A stretch of DNA of 64,000 bases from Streptosporangiaceae bacterium. GTDB taxonomy: Bacteria > Actinomycetota > Actinomycetes > Streptosporangiales > Streptosporangiaceae. The notes below the pieces were generated by a model. It had not been told where the DNA came from. It worked only from the letters and a program-made list of their open reading frames with translations, and searched no databases. A program made the position numbers and the translations under genes. This document shows positions 1-7,423 of the stretch, piece by piece (the stretch's first letter is position 1; every line of letters starts with the position of its first letter). The stretch spans positions 1 through 64,000 of the forward strand of contig JAFAZE010000167.1 of the NCBI GenBank assembly GCA_019239975.1, given 5' to 3'.

Positions 1-696
1 CAGGCCCGCGGTGGCCTCAGCGGCGATCATCACCTGGAACTCGCTGATCCGCCCGGCGCGCAGCGCGGCCAAACAGGCGGGCAGCCGCCGGGTGACCGCC
101 GCGGCGCGGCGCATCACCTCCTCAGCCGCCCGGTCGGTGACCACCAGTTCGGGAGCCAGCTCATGGGAGGCGAACTCGCCGAACTCGCTGATGGCCTGCC
201 CGGCCACCCGGGCGGGGGGCTGCCCGGCGGGGCGGCGGGCGGCGAACTCGGCGACCGCGGTCATCTGCACCCACGCGGCCAGGGCGGCCAGCCGCCTGCC
301 CGCCCCCGCCACCCCCAGCACCTGCCCGTCACCCAGCCCCCGCAGCGTCCCCGGTTCGCAGGCGGCCCCTGCCCGGCCGAGCAGCACCATCCCCGGCGGC
401 ATGACATCGGCCGCCCCGCCCTGGGCGAACCCGGCCACCCCCAGCCCGGCCAGGTCATTGACCCCGAGCGCGGCCAGGTCCTGCGGCCCGGCGGCGATGA
501 ACGACAGCCCCTGCGCGCACTCCGTCTCTGGGGGGATCTGCACCTGCCCGGCGTCGATGCCGGCGGCCAGCCGGTCCATCGCCGCGTCCAGGTCAAACCC
601 GTCCGCGCCAGCACCGTCCGCGCCGAACCCGCCGCCGGATACGGGCGGCGGCTCCTCGCCGTCCTGCCCGCTGCCGGGGATGGGTTCGTGGGACAT
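1..696 (-). CDS. DUF222 domain protein, N-terminal part (cut by window edge)
   Basis: The minus-strand frame is open from an ATG at 696 to the left edge (232 codons, no stop), so the C-terminus is missing. The protein begins MSHEPIPGSGQDGEEPP, has a Gly/Pro/Asp-rich acidic leader of about 35 residues, then an Ala/Leu-rich helical region. The segment from about residue 130 (LAALAAWVQMTAVAEFAARR) through EFASHELAPELVVTDRAAEE and CLAALRAGRISEFQVMIA is typical of actinobacterial DUF222 (13E12-repeat) proteins. Family members usually carry a C-terminal HNH nuclease domain, which would lie outside this window, so nuclease function is inferred only from the family. These genes are often multicopy. 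An AT-richer stretch at about 715-770 just upstream could hold its promoter. Confidence 0.8.
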   Translation of the reverse strand, partial: MSHEPIPGSGQDGEEPPPVSGGGFGADGAGADGFDLDAAMDRLAAGIDAGQVQIPPETECAQGLSFIAAGPQDLAALGVNDLAGLGVAGFAQGGAADVMPPGMVLLGRAGAACEPGTLRGLGDGQVLGVAGAGRRLAALAAWVQMTAVAEFAARRPAGQPPARVAGQAISEFGEFASHELAPELVVTDRAAEEVMRRAAAVTRRLPACLAALRAGRISEFQVMIAAEATAGL

Positions 697-823
697 GAGC
701 CACCATCCGTTCAGAAATGCCTTTTACTACCATCAATCCTACCGCAAGCATATTCAAGATCACAAGCCATTCGCCCACCTAGTCCCCATCTATTTTCGAT
801 CAGCAGCGCGAGGCCGGGGCGGT

Positions 824-2824
824 TCAGGAAACGCCACGCGCGCCGGGAGCATCCGGAACCGCACCGAGGAGGTCCAGGATCGCCTGGCCGTACTTGGCCA
901 GCTTGCTCTCGCCCACGCCGTTCACCCCGGCGAGCTCGGCGAGCGTGCCGGGCGGCGCGGCCGCGATCTCGCGCAGCGTCGCGTCGTGGAAGACGACGTA
1001 CGCGGGCACGCCCTGGTCTTTCGCGGTGGCGGCCCGCCACGCGCGGAGCCGGTCGAACACCGCCCGGGCCTCGGCGGTCAGCTCAGCGGGCTGGGCGCCG
1101 CCTGCACCGGCCGCCATCGCCCCGGAGGGCGTCGACGCCCCAGAGGGCCTCGTCGCCCCGGCGGCCTTGGCGGCACGGGCGGCCTTGGCCGTCGGCTGCG
1201 CGACGTCCCGGCGCAGCATCACCTCGCGCTGCCCGCGCAGCACATCGCCGCTGGCATCGGTCAGCGCCAGCGTCTGGTACTCGCCCTCGACGCCGAGCAG
1301 CCCGCGCGCGACGAGCTGGCGGACCACGCTGCGCCACTCGGTCTCGCGCAGCTCGGTCCCGATGCCGAACACCGAGAGCGAGTGGTGCCCGAACTGGGCG
1401 ACCTTGTCGGTCTTCCGCCCTAGCAGGATGTCGATCAGCTGGCCGGCGCCGAAACGCTGCCCGCGCTCGCGGGCGAGCCGCACCACCGTGGACAGCAGCT
1501 TCTGCGCGGCGACGGTGCCGTCCCACACTTCCGGCGGCGACAGGCACGTGTCGCAGTTCTCACAGACAGGCGCCCGCTCCGAGAAATACGCGAGGATCTG
1601 CGCCCTGCGGCAGTCGACGGTCTCGCAGAGCGCCAGCATCGCGTCCAGGTGTGTCTGCATCCGCCGCCGGTGCGCGAGATCGCCTTCGGAGGCGTCGATC
1701 AGCCGCCGCTGCTGCACCACGTCGGCGAGGCCATAGGCGAGCCACGCGGTGGCGGGCTCCCCGTCGCGGCCCGCGCGGCCGGTCTCCTGGTAGTAGCCCT
1801 CCACGGACCGCGGCAGGTCGAGGTGGGCGACGAACCGCACGTCGGGTTTGTCGATGCCCATGCCGAACGCGATGGTCGCCACCATCACGAGCCCGTCTTC
1901 GCGCAGGAAGCGGGCCTGGTGCCCGGCGCGGGTTCCCGTGTCGAGGCCGGCGTGATACGGCAGCGCCGGGATGGACTGGGCGGCAAGGAACGCGGCCGTC
2001 TTCTCCACGGAGTCCCTGGTCAGGCAGTAGACGATGCCGGAATCGCCCGGGTGCTCGGTGCGCAGCAGGCTCAGCAGCTGGCGCCGTGGCTCGTTCTTGG
2101 GAACGATGCGGTACTGAATGTTCGGCCGGTCGAAGCTGGACACGAACATGCGGGCGCCGGCCAGCTTCAGCCGGATCGCGATCTCCTCGCGGGTGGCGGA
2201 CGTCGCCGTCGCGGTCAGCGCGATCCGGGGGACGCCGGGCCAGCTTTCGTGCAGCACCGAAAGGCCGAGGTAGTCGGGGCGGAAGTCGTGGCCCCACTGG
2301 GACACGCAGTGCGCCTCGTCGATGGCGAAGAGGGAGATGTTCCCGCGGTCGAGCAGGCGCATCGTCGCCTCGCCGCGCAGGCGTTCCGGCGCCAGGTAGA
2401 GCAGGTCGAGGTCGCCGCCGAGGAAGGCGCGCTCGATCTCCCTGCGCTGCGCCGGATCCTGGGAGGAGTTCAGGAAGCCGGCCCGCACACCCAGCAGGCG
2501 AAGTGCGTTCACCTGGTCCTGCATCAGCGCGATCAGCGGCGAGATCACCACGCCTGTGCCCGGCCGTACCAGCGCCGGGATCTGGTAGCACAGCGACTTG
2601 CCGCCGCCGGTCGGCATCAGCACCAGCGCGTCACCACCGCCGATGACGTGCCCGATGATCTCCTCCTGCTGCCCGCGGAACGACTCGTAGCCGAAGACGC
2701 GGTGCAGGATCCGGGCCGCGCGCTCGGCGGCTTCGCCCGGGGTCAGCTCGCCGGGACTCTGCCCGCCGAAACTCTGCCCGCTGGGACGCCGTTCACTGGG
2801 GAGGGGCTCGCCTGGAAAGGCCAC
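824..2824 (-). CDS. recQ: ATP-dependent DNA helicase RecQ
   Basis: A 666-residue superfamily 2 3'-5' DNA helicase acting in recombination and stalled-fork repair. Visible in order: the RecQ entry motif [10 protein letters not shown] (about residue 45), Walker [13 protein letters not shown], the DEAH box in [19 protein letters not shown], motif VI (ETGRAGRDG), the zinc-binding region with [10 protein letters not shown] and CENCDTC, then RQC and a C-terminal HRDC-like domain (about residues 575-650, [13 protein letters not shown]). An Ala/Gly/Pro linker (about 530-570) separates RQC and HRDC. Length is normal for an actinobacterial RecQ. The ATG at 2824 lies 28 bases after the stop of the upstream EamA gene on the same strand, so the two may be co-transcribed. 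Confidence 0.96.
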   Translation of the reverse strand: MAFPGEPLPSERRPSGQSFGGQSPGELTPGEAAERAARILHRVFGYESFRGQQEEIIGHVIGGGDALVLMPTGGGKSLCYQIPALVRPGTGVVISPLIALMQDQVNALRLLGVRAGFLNSSQDPAQRREIERAFLGGDLDLLYLAPERLRGEATMRLLDRGNISLFAIDEAHCVSQWGHDFRPDYLGLSVLHESWPGVPRIALTATATSATREEIAIRLKLAGARMFVSSFDRPNIQYRIVPKNEPRRQLLSLLRTEHPGDSGIVYCLTRDSVEKTAAFLAAQSIPALPYHAGLDTGTRAGHQARFLREDGLVMVATIAFGMGIDKPDVRFVAHLDLPRSVEGYYQETGRAGRDGEPATAWLAYGLADVVQQRRLIDASEGDLAHRRRMQTHLDAMLALCETVDCRRAQILAYFSERAPVCENCDTCLSPPEVWDGTVAAQKLLSTVVRLARERGQRFGAGQLIDILLGRKTDKVAQFGHHSLSVFGIGTELRETEWRSVVRQLVARGLLGVEGEYQTLALTDASGDVLRGQREVMLRRDVAQPTAKAARAAKAAGATRPSGASTPSGAMAAGAGGAQPAELTAEARAVFDRLRAWRAATAKDQGVPAYVVFHDATLREIAAAPPGTLAELAGVNGVGESKLAKYGQAILDLLGAVPDAPGARGVS

Positions 2825-2852
2825 CCCGCGAGTTTACGAGCCCGCGCCGTCA

Positions 2853-3977
2853 TTACAGCTCATCGACGCGCACCAGCGCGACCCCGGCCAGGATGAGCGC
2901 GCCGCCGGCGAACTGCATGGGGGTCGGCAGCTGGTGCAGGAGCAGCCATGCGAACAGGACGGCGAACAGCACCTCTGCCATTCCAATGAACGAGGCGAGC
3001 TTCGCGCCCAGCCGGCGCGCCGCGCCGATCCCCGCGACATAGGCGACGGCCGATGCCACCAGGGACAGCCCGAGCACCGGCACGATCCAGCTCACGTGGT
3101 AGCCGAGCAGCGTGACGTCTCCCGCGTGGGTGGTGAGCGGCAGCAGCCCGGCGAAGCCCCCCGCCGCGAGGATTACCGCGCCCACGCACATCCCGGCCCA
3201 CGCCATGACCACGGGAGGCAGCTGATCCTCACCGGAGGACGCGGAAAGGACGAAGTAGATCGCAAGGCTCACCGCGGCCAGCAGGCCCCAGACGACCCCG
3301 GCCGGGCTGATTCCGCCCGGCCCCGTCAGGTCCAGCATCATCGCCAGCCCGCCGATCGCGGTGACCGCGCCCGCGACGGTGAGCCGCCGCGGCCGCTGGC
3401 CGTGCCGCAGCCACAGCCAGCCGATCACCAGCACCGTGCCGAGGTACTCGAGCAGCAGCGCGACGCCGACCGGCATCCGCTGGATCGCGTTGAAGTAGCA
3501 CAGCTGGCAGCCCGCCACGCCGACCAGGCCGTAAGCGGTCGCGCCGCCCCATATCCGGGCCGAGCCCCGGCGCAGCAGCGCCCGCCGGCCGCGCAGCTGC
3601 GCCACGGCGGGGACGGTGAGGATCAGGGCGGCGAGGGCGACCCTCACGGTCACGGCGCCGGCGGGGGACCAGCCCGCGCGGATCAGCGCCGACGCGAACG
3701 TTCCCGACGTCCCGAAGGTCGCGGCCGACAGCAGGGCGAGAGCCAGTCCCGCGCCGCCCGCGCCGCGTGCCCCGGCAATGCTACCCGCCCCGCGTGCCCC
3801 GGCAATGCTGCCCGCGCTGCCCGCCCCGGCAATGCTGTTCGCGCCGCCCGCCCCGCGCGTGCCGCCCGCCCCGCCCGCCCTGGCCGTGCCGGAGCCGGGA
3901 GCGGCGGAAGGAACGGCGCGGTCGCGTGTGGCTCGCGGGACGTCCCGTGCGGTCCCTCGTGTCCGCGTGGTGGTCAC
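2853..3977 (-). CDS. EamA/DMT-family membrane transporter with Gly-Ala repeat leader
   Basis: A 374-residue drug/metabolite-transporter superfamily protein with two EamA halves of about five membrane segments each (first half begins near residue 78, LALALLSAATFGTSGTFASA; second half near residue 225, GVVWGLLAAVSLAIYFVLSA). It probably exports a small metabolite or amino acid; the substrate cannot be told. The start is GTG at 3977, preceded by GGAG. The first 75 residues are abnormal for the family: a basic leader followed by Gly/Ala/Arg repeats (SIAGARGAG type) encoded by near-identical DNA units around 3765-3870. It is divergent from the CGNR regulator across about 70 bases, a layout that suggests that regulator controls it. 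Confidence 0.92.
   Translation of the reverse strand: MTTTRTRGTARDVPRATRDRAVPSAAPGSGTARAGGAGGTRGAGGANSIAGAGSAGSIAGARGAGSIAGARGAGGAGLALALLSAATFGTSGTFASALIRAGWSPAGAVTVRVALAALILTVPAVAQLRGRRALLRRGSARIWGGATAYGLVGVAGCQLCYFNAIQRMPVGVALLLEYLGTVLVIGWLWLRHGQRPRRLTVAGAVTAIGGLAMMLDLTGPGGISPAGVVWGLLAAVSLAIYFVLSASSGEDQLPPVVMAWAGMCVGAVILAAGGFAGLLPLTTHAGDVTLLGYHVSWIVPVLGLSLVASAVAYVAGIGAARRLGAKLASFIGMAEVLFAVLFAWLLLHQLPTPMQFAGGALILAGVALVRVDEL
3765..3870. repeat. In-frame tandem repeat in the EamA leader
   Basis: Imperfect units built around CCCCGGCAATGCT recur three times with spacings of 27-31 bases. Read on the minus strand they give SIAGA-type peptides. The repeats lie wholly N-terminal to the first predicted membrane helix. 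Confidence 0.75.
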
Positions 3978-3995
3978 ATGGTCTCCTGTAAGTGG

Positions 3996-4025
3996 TAAAA
4001 CTGCTATATAGCTATGACGTTACCC
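3996..4025. promoter_or_regulatory. Candidate operator between EamA gene and CGNR regulator
   Basis: The divergent intergenic region holds a 10-base palindrome GCTATATAGC (4003-4012) flanked by outward GGTAA (3994-3998) and TTACC (4020-4024) arms. It is the only AT-rich stretch between the two starts and overlaps where both promoters must lie. Binding by the CGNR protein is inference. Confidence 0.4.
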
Positions 4026-4046
4026 ACGGGGAGCGAAAGGATTCAA

Positions 4047-4598
4047 GTGCTTTTTGCCCATGACACGGAGGTTGGGCTCGCCGGGGCCGCCGCCCTCGTC
4101 AACACGGGCCGCGGCGACACCGAGCGGCTGCCCGACGTGGCTGCCCTGGATCGTTTCGTGGCGGCATGGGAGTGGTCCGGCAGCCGCACGCACGACCAGG
4201 CCGAGCTCGACGCCGTCCGCCGGCTTCGCGGCCGGCTCGGGCAGCTATGGGAGATGGACGCCGACGAGGCCGCGGCCCTGGTCAACGCCCTGCTGCGGGA
4301 GGCGGGCGCGCTGCCGCAGCTCGTGAAGCACGGCGGCTGGGACTACCATCTCCACGCGACGTCGCCCGAGGCGCCGCTCGCTCACCGGATGGCCGTTGAG
4401 CACGCGATGGCGTTCGCCGACGTGATCCGCACCGGGCAGCTGAGGCGGCTGCGGGTATGCGCCGCGCACGACTGCGACAACGTGCACGTGGACCTGTCCA
4501 AGAACCGTTCCCGCAGGTTCTGCGGTACCGCGTGCGCGAACCGGGTCAACGTCGCCGCCTACCGGACGAGGAGGGCCGGGCTGCGCGCTACGCGGTGA
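4047..4598 (+). CDS. CGNR zinc finger / ABATE domain regulator
   Basis: A putative DNA-binding regulator. The N-terminal ABATE domain (LFAHDTEVGLAGAAALVNT onward) is followed by the CGNR zinc finger with CAAHDCDNVHVD, KNRSRRFCGTACANR and AAYRTRR, giving the Cys set C-x4-C and C-x3-C. I prefer GTG at 4047 because GAAAGG sits six bases upstream and family members begin just before the F-x-H-D-T motif. An in-frame ATG at 4014 would add 11 residues. Its stop overlaps the convergent AarF-like gene by 11 bases. It is divergent from the EamA transporter, its likely target. Confidence 0.9.
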   Translation: MLFAHDTEVGLAGAAALVNTGRGDTERLPDVAALDRFVAAWEWSGSRTHDQAELDAVRRLRGRLGQLWEMDADEAAALVNALLREAGALPQLVKHGGWDYHLHATSPEAPLAHRMAVEHAMAFADVIRTGQLRRLRVCAAHDCDNVHVDLSKNRSRRFCGTACANRVNVAAYRTRRAGLRATR

Positions 4599-6138
4599 TC
4601 ACAGGCCGGCGCGCCTTCCATGCGGCTTCCGCCTCACCCATCGGGGTGGACGGCGGGGCCTGGACGAACGGCCAGATCTCCTCGGCGATCGCACGCCAGT
4701 CGGCGGTCGCGGACATCTCGCCGAGCACCGCGAACAGCCCCAGGTTGATGCGCTGCAGGATCACGTACGACCGCGGGATGCTCGCGTAGGGCGCCAGCGG
4801 GCTGCGGAAGTCGAAGAAGCGGCGCGTGACCGCGGAGGCGTACTCCCCGGTCATGGTCCGCGGCCCGCGAGCACGGACCGTGTCGTAGAACACGGCCATG
4901 TGCTCGATGATCGTCTCGGTGGGCAGCGGAGCGTCCCGCATCAGGAAGCCGGCGTCCTCCATGGCCCGCCGGAAAGCTTCGGGATCGTTGTCGACGCACA
5001 GATAGCGCACCATGTGCACCAGCGGCTTCAGTTCCTCCGGCGTGAAGTGCTTGACCAGCCCGAAATCGAGGAACGTGACCCGCCCGCCGCCGTGGAACAG
5101 GTAGTTGCCCGGATGCGGGTCGCCGTTGAACGCGTGCGCCTCGTAAAGACTGCGGAACACGAAGCGGTAGATCGTCTCGGCTGCCAGGTCCCGTTCGGCC
5201 TGTGACCAGGATGCGAGCTCGGCGAACCGCGCGCCGTCGGCGAGCTCGCTCGTCACCACCCGGCGGGTGGACAGCTCGTCCACGATCCGCGGCACGTGGA
5301 TGGTCGGATGCCCCTCGTAGTAGGCCGCGAACATCCGCTGGTCGCCGGCTTCCCTGCGGTAGTCGATCTCCTCCAGGACGCGTTCGCGCAGCTCTTCGAC
5401 CAGCGCATCGACATCCTGGTTCGGTGCGGCGACGCGGAGCATCCTGCGCAGCAGGGCGACGTTGGTCAGGTCGGCCGCGATCGTCTCGGCGATGCCCGGG
5501 TACTGCACCTTCACCGCGACGGCCCGGCCGTCCCGGGTGATCGCGCGGTGCACCTGGCCGATGGAGGCGGCGGCGACCGGTTCCGGGTCCCACTGGGCGA
5601 AGAGCCGCTCCGGCGGCATGCCCAGCTCCTCGGCGATGACGCCGGCGGCCAGCTCCGCGCTCATCGGCGGGACGCTGTCCTGCAGGCGGCTGAGCGTGCG
5701 GCGGACGGCGGGCGACAGGCCGTCGTCGACGTAGCTGGCCATCTGCCCGATCTTCATCAGGACGCCCTTCATCGTCCCGAGGGTGGCCGCGACGTCTTCG
5801 GCGGTCTGCAGGGCGAGATCGTTCCGGAGCCGCTGCCGGTGCTCGCCCGCGGCGGCGAACAGCCTCGGCGCGCCGGCCGCGTAACGCGCGCCGCCGCGCG
5901 CCGCGAGCCGGGCGGCGGCCAGTCCGCGCTCCAGCCGCAGCCGGTTCCGGCGCAGGGCGCTTCGGGTTGCCCGCGCGGGTCCCTGCGAGCGTCCTGGTAG
6001 CTGCGTGCCGAGCACAGCGCGGGGGACGCGCAGCGCTGCTTCGCGTATCCGCGGGCGGCGCAGCGCTCCTCTGCTCCGCAGCAGGGCAAGCGCCACGATC
6101 GCGCCGCCGGCGGCGGCCGCTACGGCACGTTTCCTCAC
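4588..6138 (-). CDS. ABC1/AarF (UbiB/COQ8) family atypical kinase
   Basis: A 516-residue AarF/ABC1 protein-kinase-like protein. Family members are membrane-associated ATPases linked to quinone or lipid metabolism. Visible signatures: a hydrophobic N-terminus (AVAAAAGGAIVALALL), the KxGQ motif in GVLMKIGQMASYVDDG, the Ala-rich nucleotide loop AAASIGQVHRA, the lysine in AVAVKVQYPG, ExD in LEEIDYRRE, and catalytic/metal motifs NGDPHPGNYLF and FLDFGLVKHF. The start is GTG at 6138, overlapping the upstream gene's stop in GTGA, so translation is coupled. The same frame stays open to 6723, but that part is only a shadow of the neighbour. Arg/Ala-rich sequence follows the first helix. Confidence 0.92.
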   Translation of the reverse strand: MRKRAVAAAAGGAIVALALLRSRGALRRPRIREAALRVPRAVLGTQLPGRSQGPARATRSALRRNRLRLERGLAAARLAARGGARYAAGAPRLFAAAGEHRQRLRNDLALQTAEDVAATLGTMKGVLMKIGQMASYVDDGLSPAVRRTLSRLQDSVPPMSAELAAGVIAEELGMPPERLFAQWDPEPVAAASIGQVHRAITRDGRAVAVKVQYPGIAETIAADLTNVALLRRMLRVAAPNQDVDALVEELRERVLEEIDYRREAGDQRMFAAYYEGHPTIHVPRIVDELSTRRVVTSELADGARFAELASWSQAERDLAAETIYRFVFRSLYEAHAFNGDPHPGNYLFHGGGRVTFLDFGLVKHFTPEELKPLVHMVRYLCVDNDPEAFRRAMEDAGFLMRDAPLPTETIIEHMAVFYDTVRARGPRTMTGEYASAVTRRFFDFRSPLAPYASIPRSYVILQRINLGLFAVLGEMSATADWRAIAEEIWPFVQAPPSTPMGEAEAAWKARRPVITA

Positions 6139-7043
6139 CCGCGCCGCGCCCCGCGCCGCCGTGCCTCGATCCGCCGTGCCTCGATCCGCTGCCGCGCCTC
6201 GAGAACTCCCGGCTCGCCCAGGAAGACCGTGTCCAGCACGCCGAGCGCCTGGCGGATCTCGGTCCGCCGTTCGGCGGTCAGCGGGGCCGGCGCGTCGTAC
6301 CCGTACATGGCGATCGCCCAGTCCGGGAGCGCGCTCACGGCCGCGTCCCTGATGTCCCGCCAGATGTCGGCGACATCTTCGCCCAGGCCAGGAGGGTCGA
6401 GCAGGTAGTTCATGGACTCGCTGGCCGCCGGCGTGCAGCGCAGGCTGGGCCGCACCGCGGCCAGGTACGCCTCGAGCTCCGTGACGGTGGACGGTGCCAT
6501 CCCGGCGGGCACGCCGACCAGCTCGGCGGCGGCCACCATCTCCGCCACGTACCTGTCGCGGTCCGCCGGCGGCAGCGGCGTGCCGAACAGGCCGGCCGCC
6601 GCCAGGGCGGACTCCACCAGCGCCGCGTGCACCCACAGCAGCAGCGCCGGGTCGCCGGCCGCGTAGGGCTGCCCGGTGACCGGGTCGGTGCCGCGGACGT
6701 GCTCGTGGATCCGCCGCACCCACGCACCCGCCCGCTCCGCCGTGGCGCGGTCACCGAAGGTGATCGTGGTGACGTACTCCTGCGTCGCCGCGAGCCTGCC
6801 CACCGGGTCGCGCCGCCACGCGCTGTGCTGGTCGACGCCGGCCATTGCGAGCGGATGCAGCGCCTGCACCAGCAGCGACCGCAGCCCCGCGACGGGCGAG
6901 GACAAGTCGGTGCTCACCCGCCACGTGACGCTCGCCGGCCCGAAGAAACCGTCGTCGGCGGGATCGGTGGGAACGCCGGACACGTAGGCCGCCGCCGAGC
7001 GCTCCACCAGCCCCGCAGCGGTCCCGTACAGATCCGCCGTCAC
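6135..7043 (-). CDS. Oxygenase MpaB family protein (DUF2236)
   Basis: A 302-residue protein of the MpaB/latex-clearing-protein-like family, haem b proteins with oxygenase roles. Diagnostic stretches: FFGPASVTWRVSTD, a central helix LLVQALHPLAMAGVDQHS with the candidate haem-ligand His, the conserved RIHEHVRGTDP, then LLWVHAALVESALAA and an acidic/aromatic C-terminal part around PDWAIAMYGYD. The tail repeats RIEARR twice. It overlaps the AarF-like kinase by four bases (GTGA). This pairing suggests a shared role at the membrane or in isoprenoid/quinone chemistry, which is inference. The substrate is unknown. Confidence 0.9.
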   Translation of the reverse strand: MTADLYGTAAGLVERSAAAYVSGVPTDPADDGFFGPASVTWRVSTDLSSPVAGLRSLLVQALHPLAMAGVDQHSAWRRDPVGRLAATQEYVTTITFGDRATAERAGAWVRRIHEHVRGTDPVTGQPYAAGDPALLLWVHAALVESALAAAGLFGTPLPPADRDRYVAEMVAAAELVGVPAGMAPSTVTELEAYLAAVRPSLRCTPAASESMNYLLDPPGLGEDVADIWRDIRDAAVSALPDWAIAMYGYDAPAPLTAERRTEIRQALGVLDTVFLGEPGVLEARQRIEARRIEARRRGARRG

Positions 7044-7423
7044 CGCGTCACCGCAGCCACGCCGTCACCCGAAAAGGACATACCACCAACCTAACCCACC
7101 CCGCCACGCCGGCGTGCGCTGGGCACACCGCACCGCGCGGTGATGGCGGGCACACCGCACCGCGCAGTGATGAATGTGCGATCAGGCCGGTCGGCTCTCC
7201 GCCGCATTCACTCCGGGGATGGCTCCGGTAAGTCCACCCTTCCGCTAGCCGCACCGTCGCGAATGATCATTTCGAGATATGATTGTTATAATTTGCCTAG
7301 CTTTGATTTCATTTTTCGCTGGGTTTTTGGGTCTTCCTGTGCGGGCTTGAGCCGTGTTACGAACCAAGCATTGTTCTCGCGGGGCGTTCGGGAGCGGGTA
7401 CCGGGGTTCACGCGGGCCGGTGC
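7044..7423. promoter_or_regulatory. Upstream region of the RHS toxin with AT-rich promoter-like core
   Basis: This 380-base gap contains a 27-base direct duplication (about 7107-7165, unit built on GGGCACACCGCACCGCGC) and then a sharply AT-rich block (about 7258-7330) unlike the surrounding GC-rich DNA. Inside it TATAAT at 7287-7292 is a perfect -10 box. The -35 region is poor (TGATCA at 7264-7269 with a 17-base spacer). It probably drives the rightward toxin gene. Confidence 0.4.

Noticed and set aside
11-2646. Very long rightward open frames (470 and 827 codons) over the first 2.6 kb
   Set aside because: They are antisense to the DUF222 and RecQ genes, are Arg/Pro/Ala-rich and contain no domain; typical GC-skew shadows.
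4588-6723. 711-codon version of the AarF-like protein
   Set aside because: Residues before GTG 6138 are a shadow of the MpaB gene; the GTGA overlap gives the natural start.
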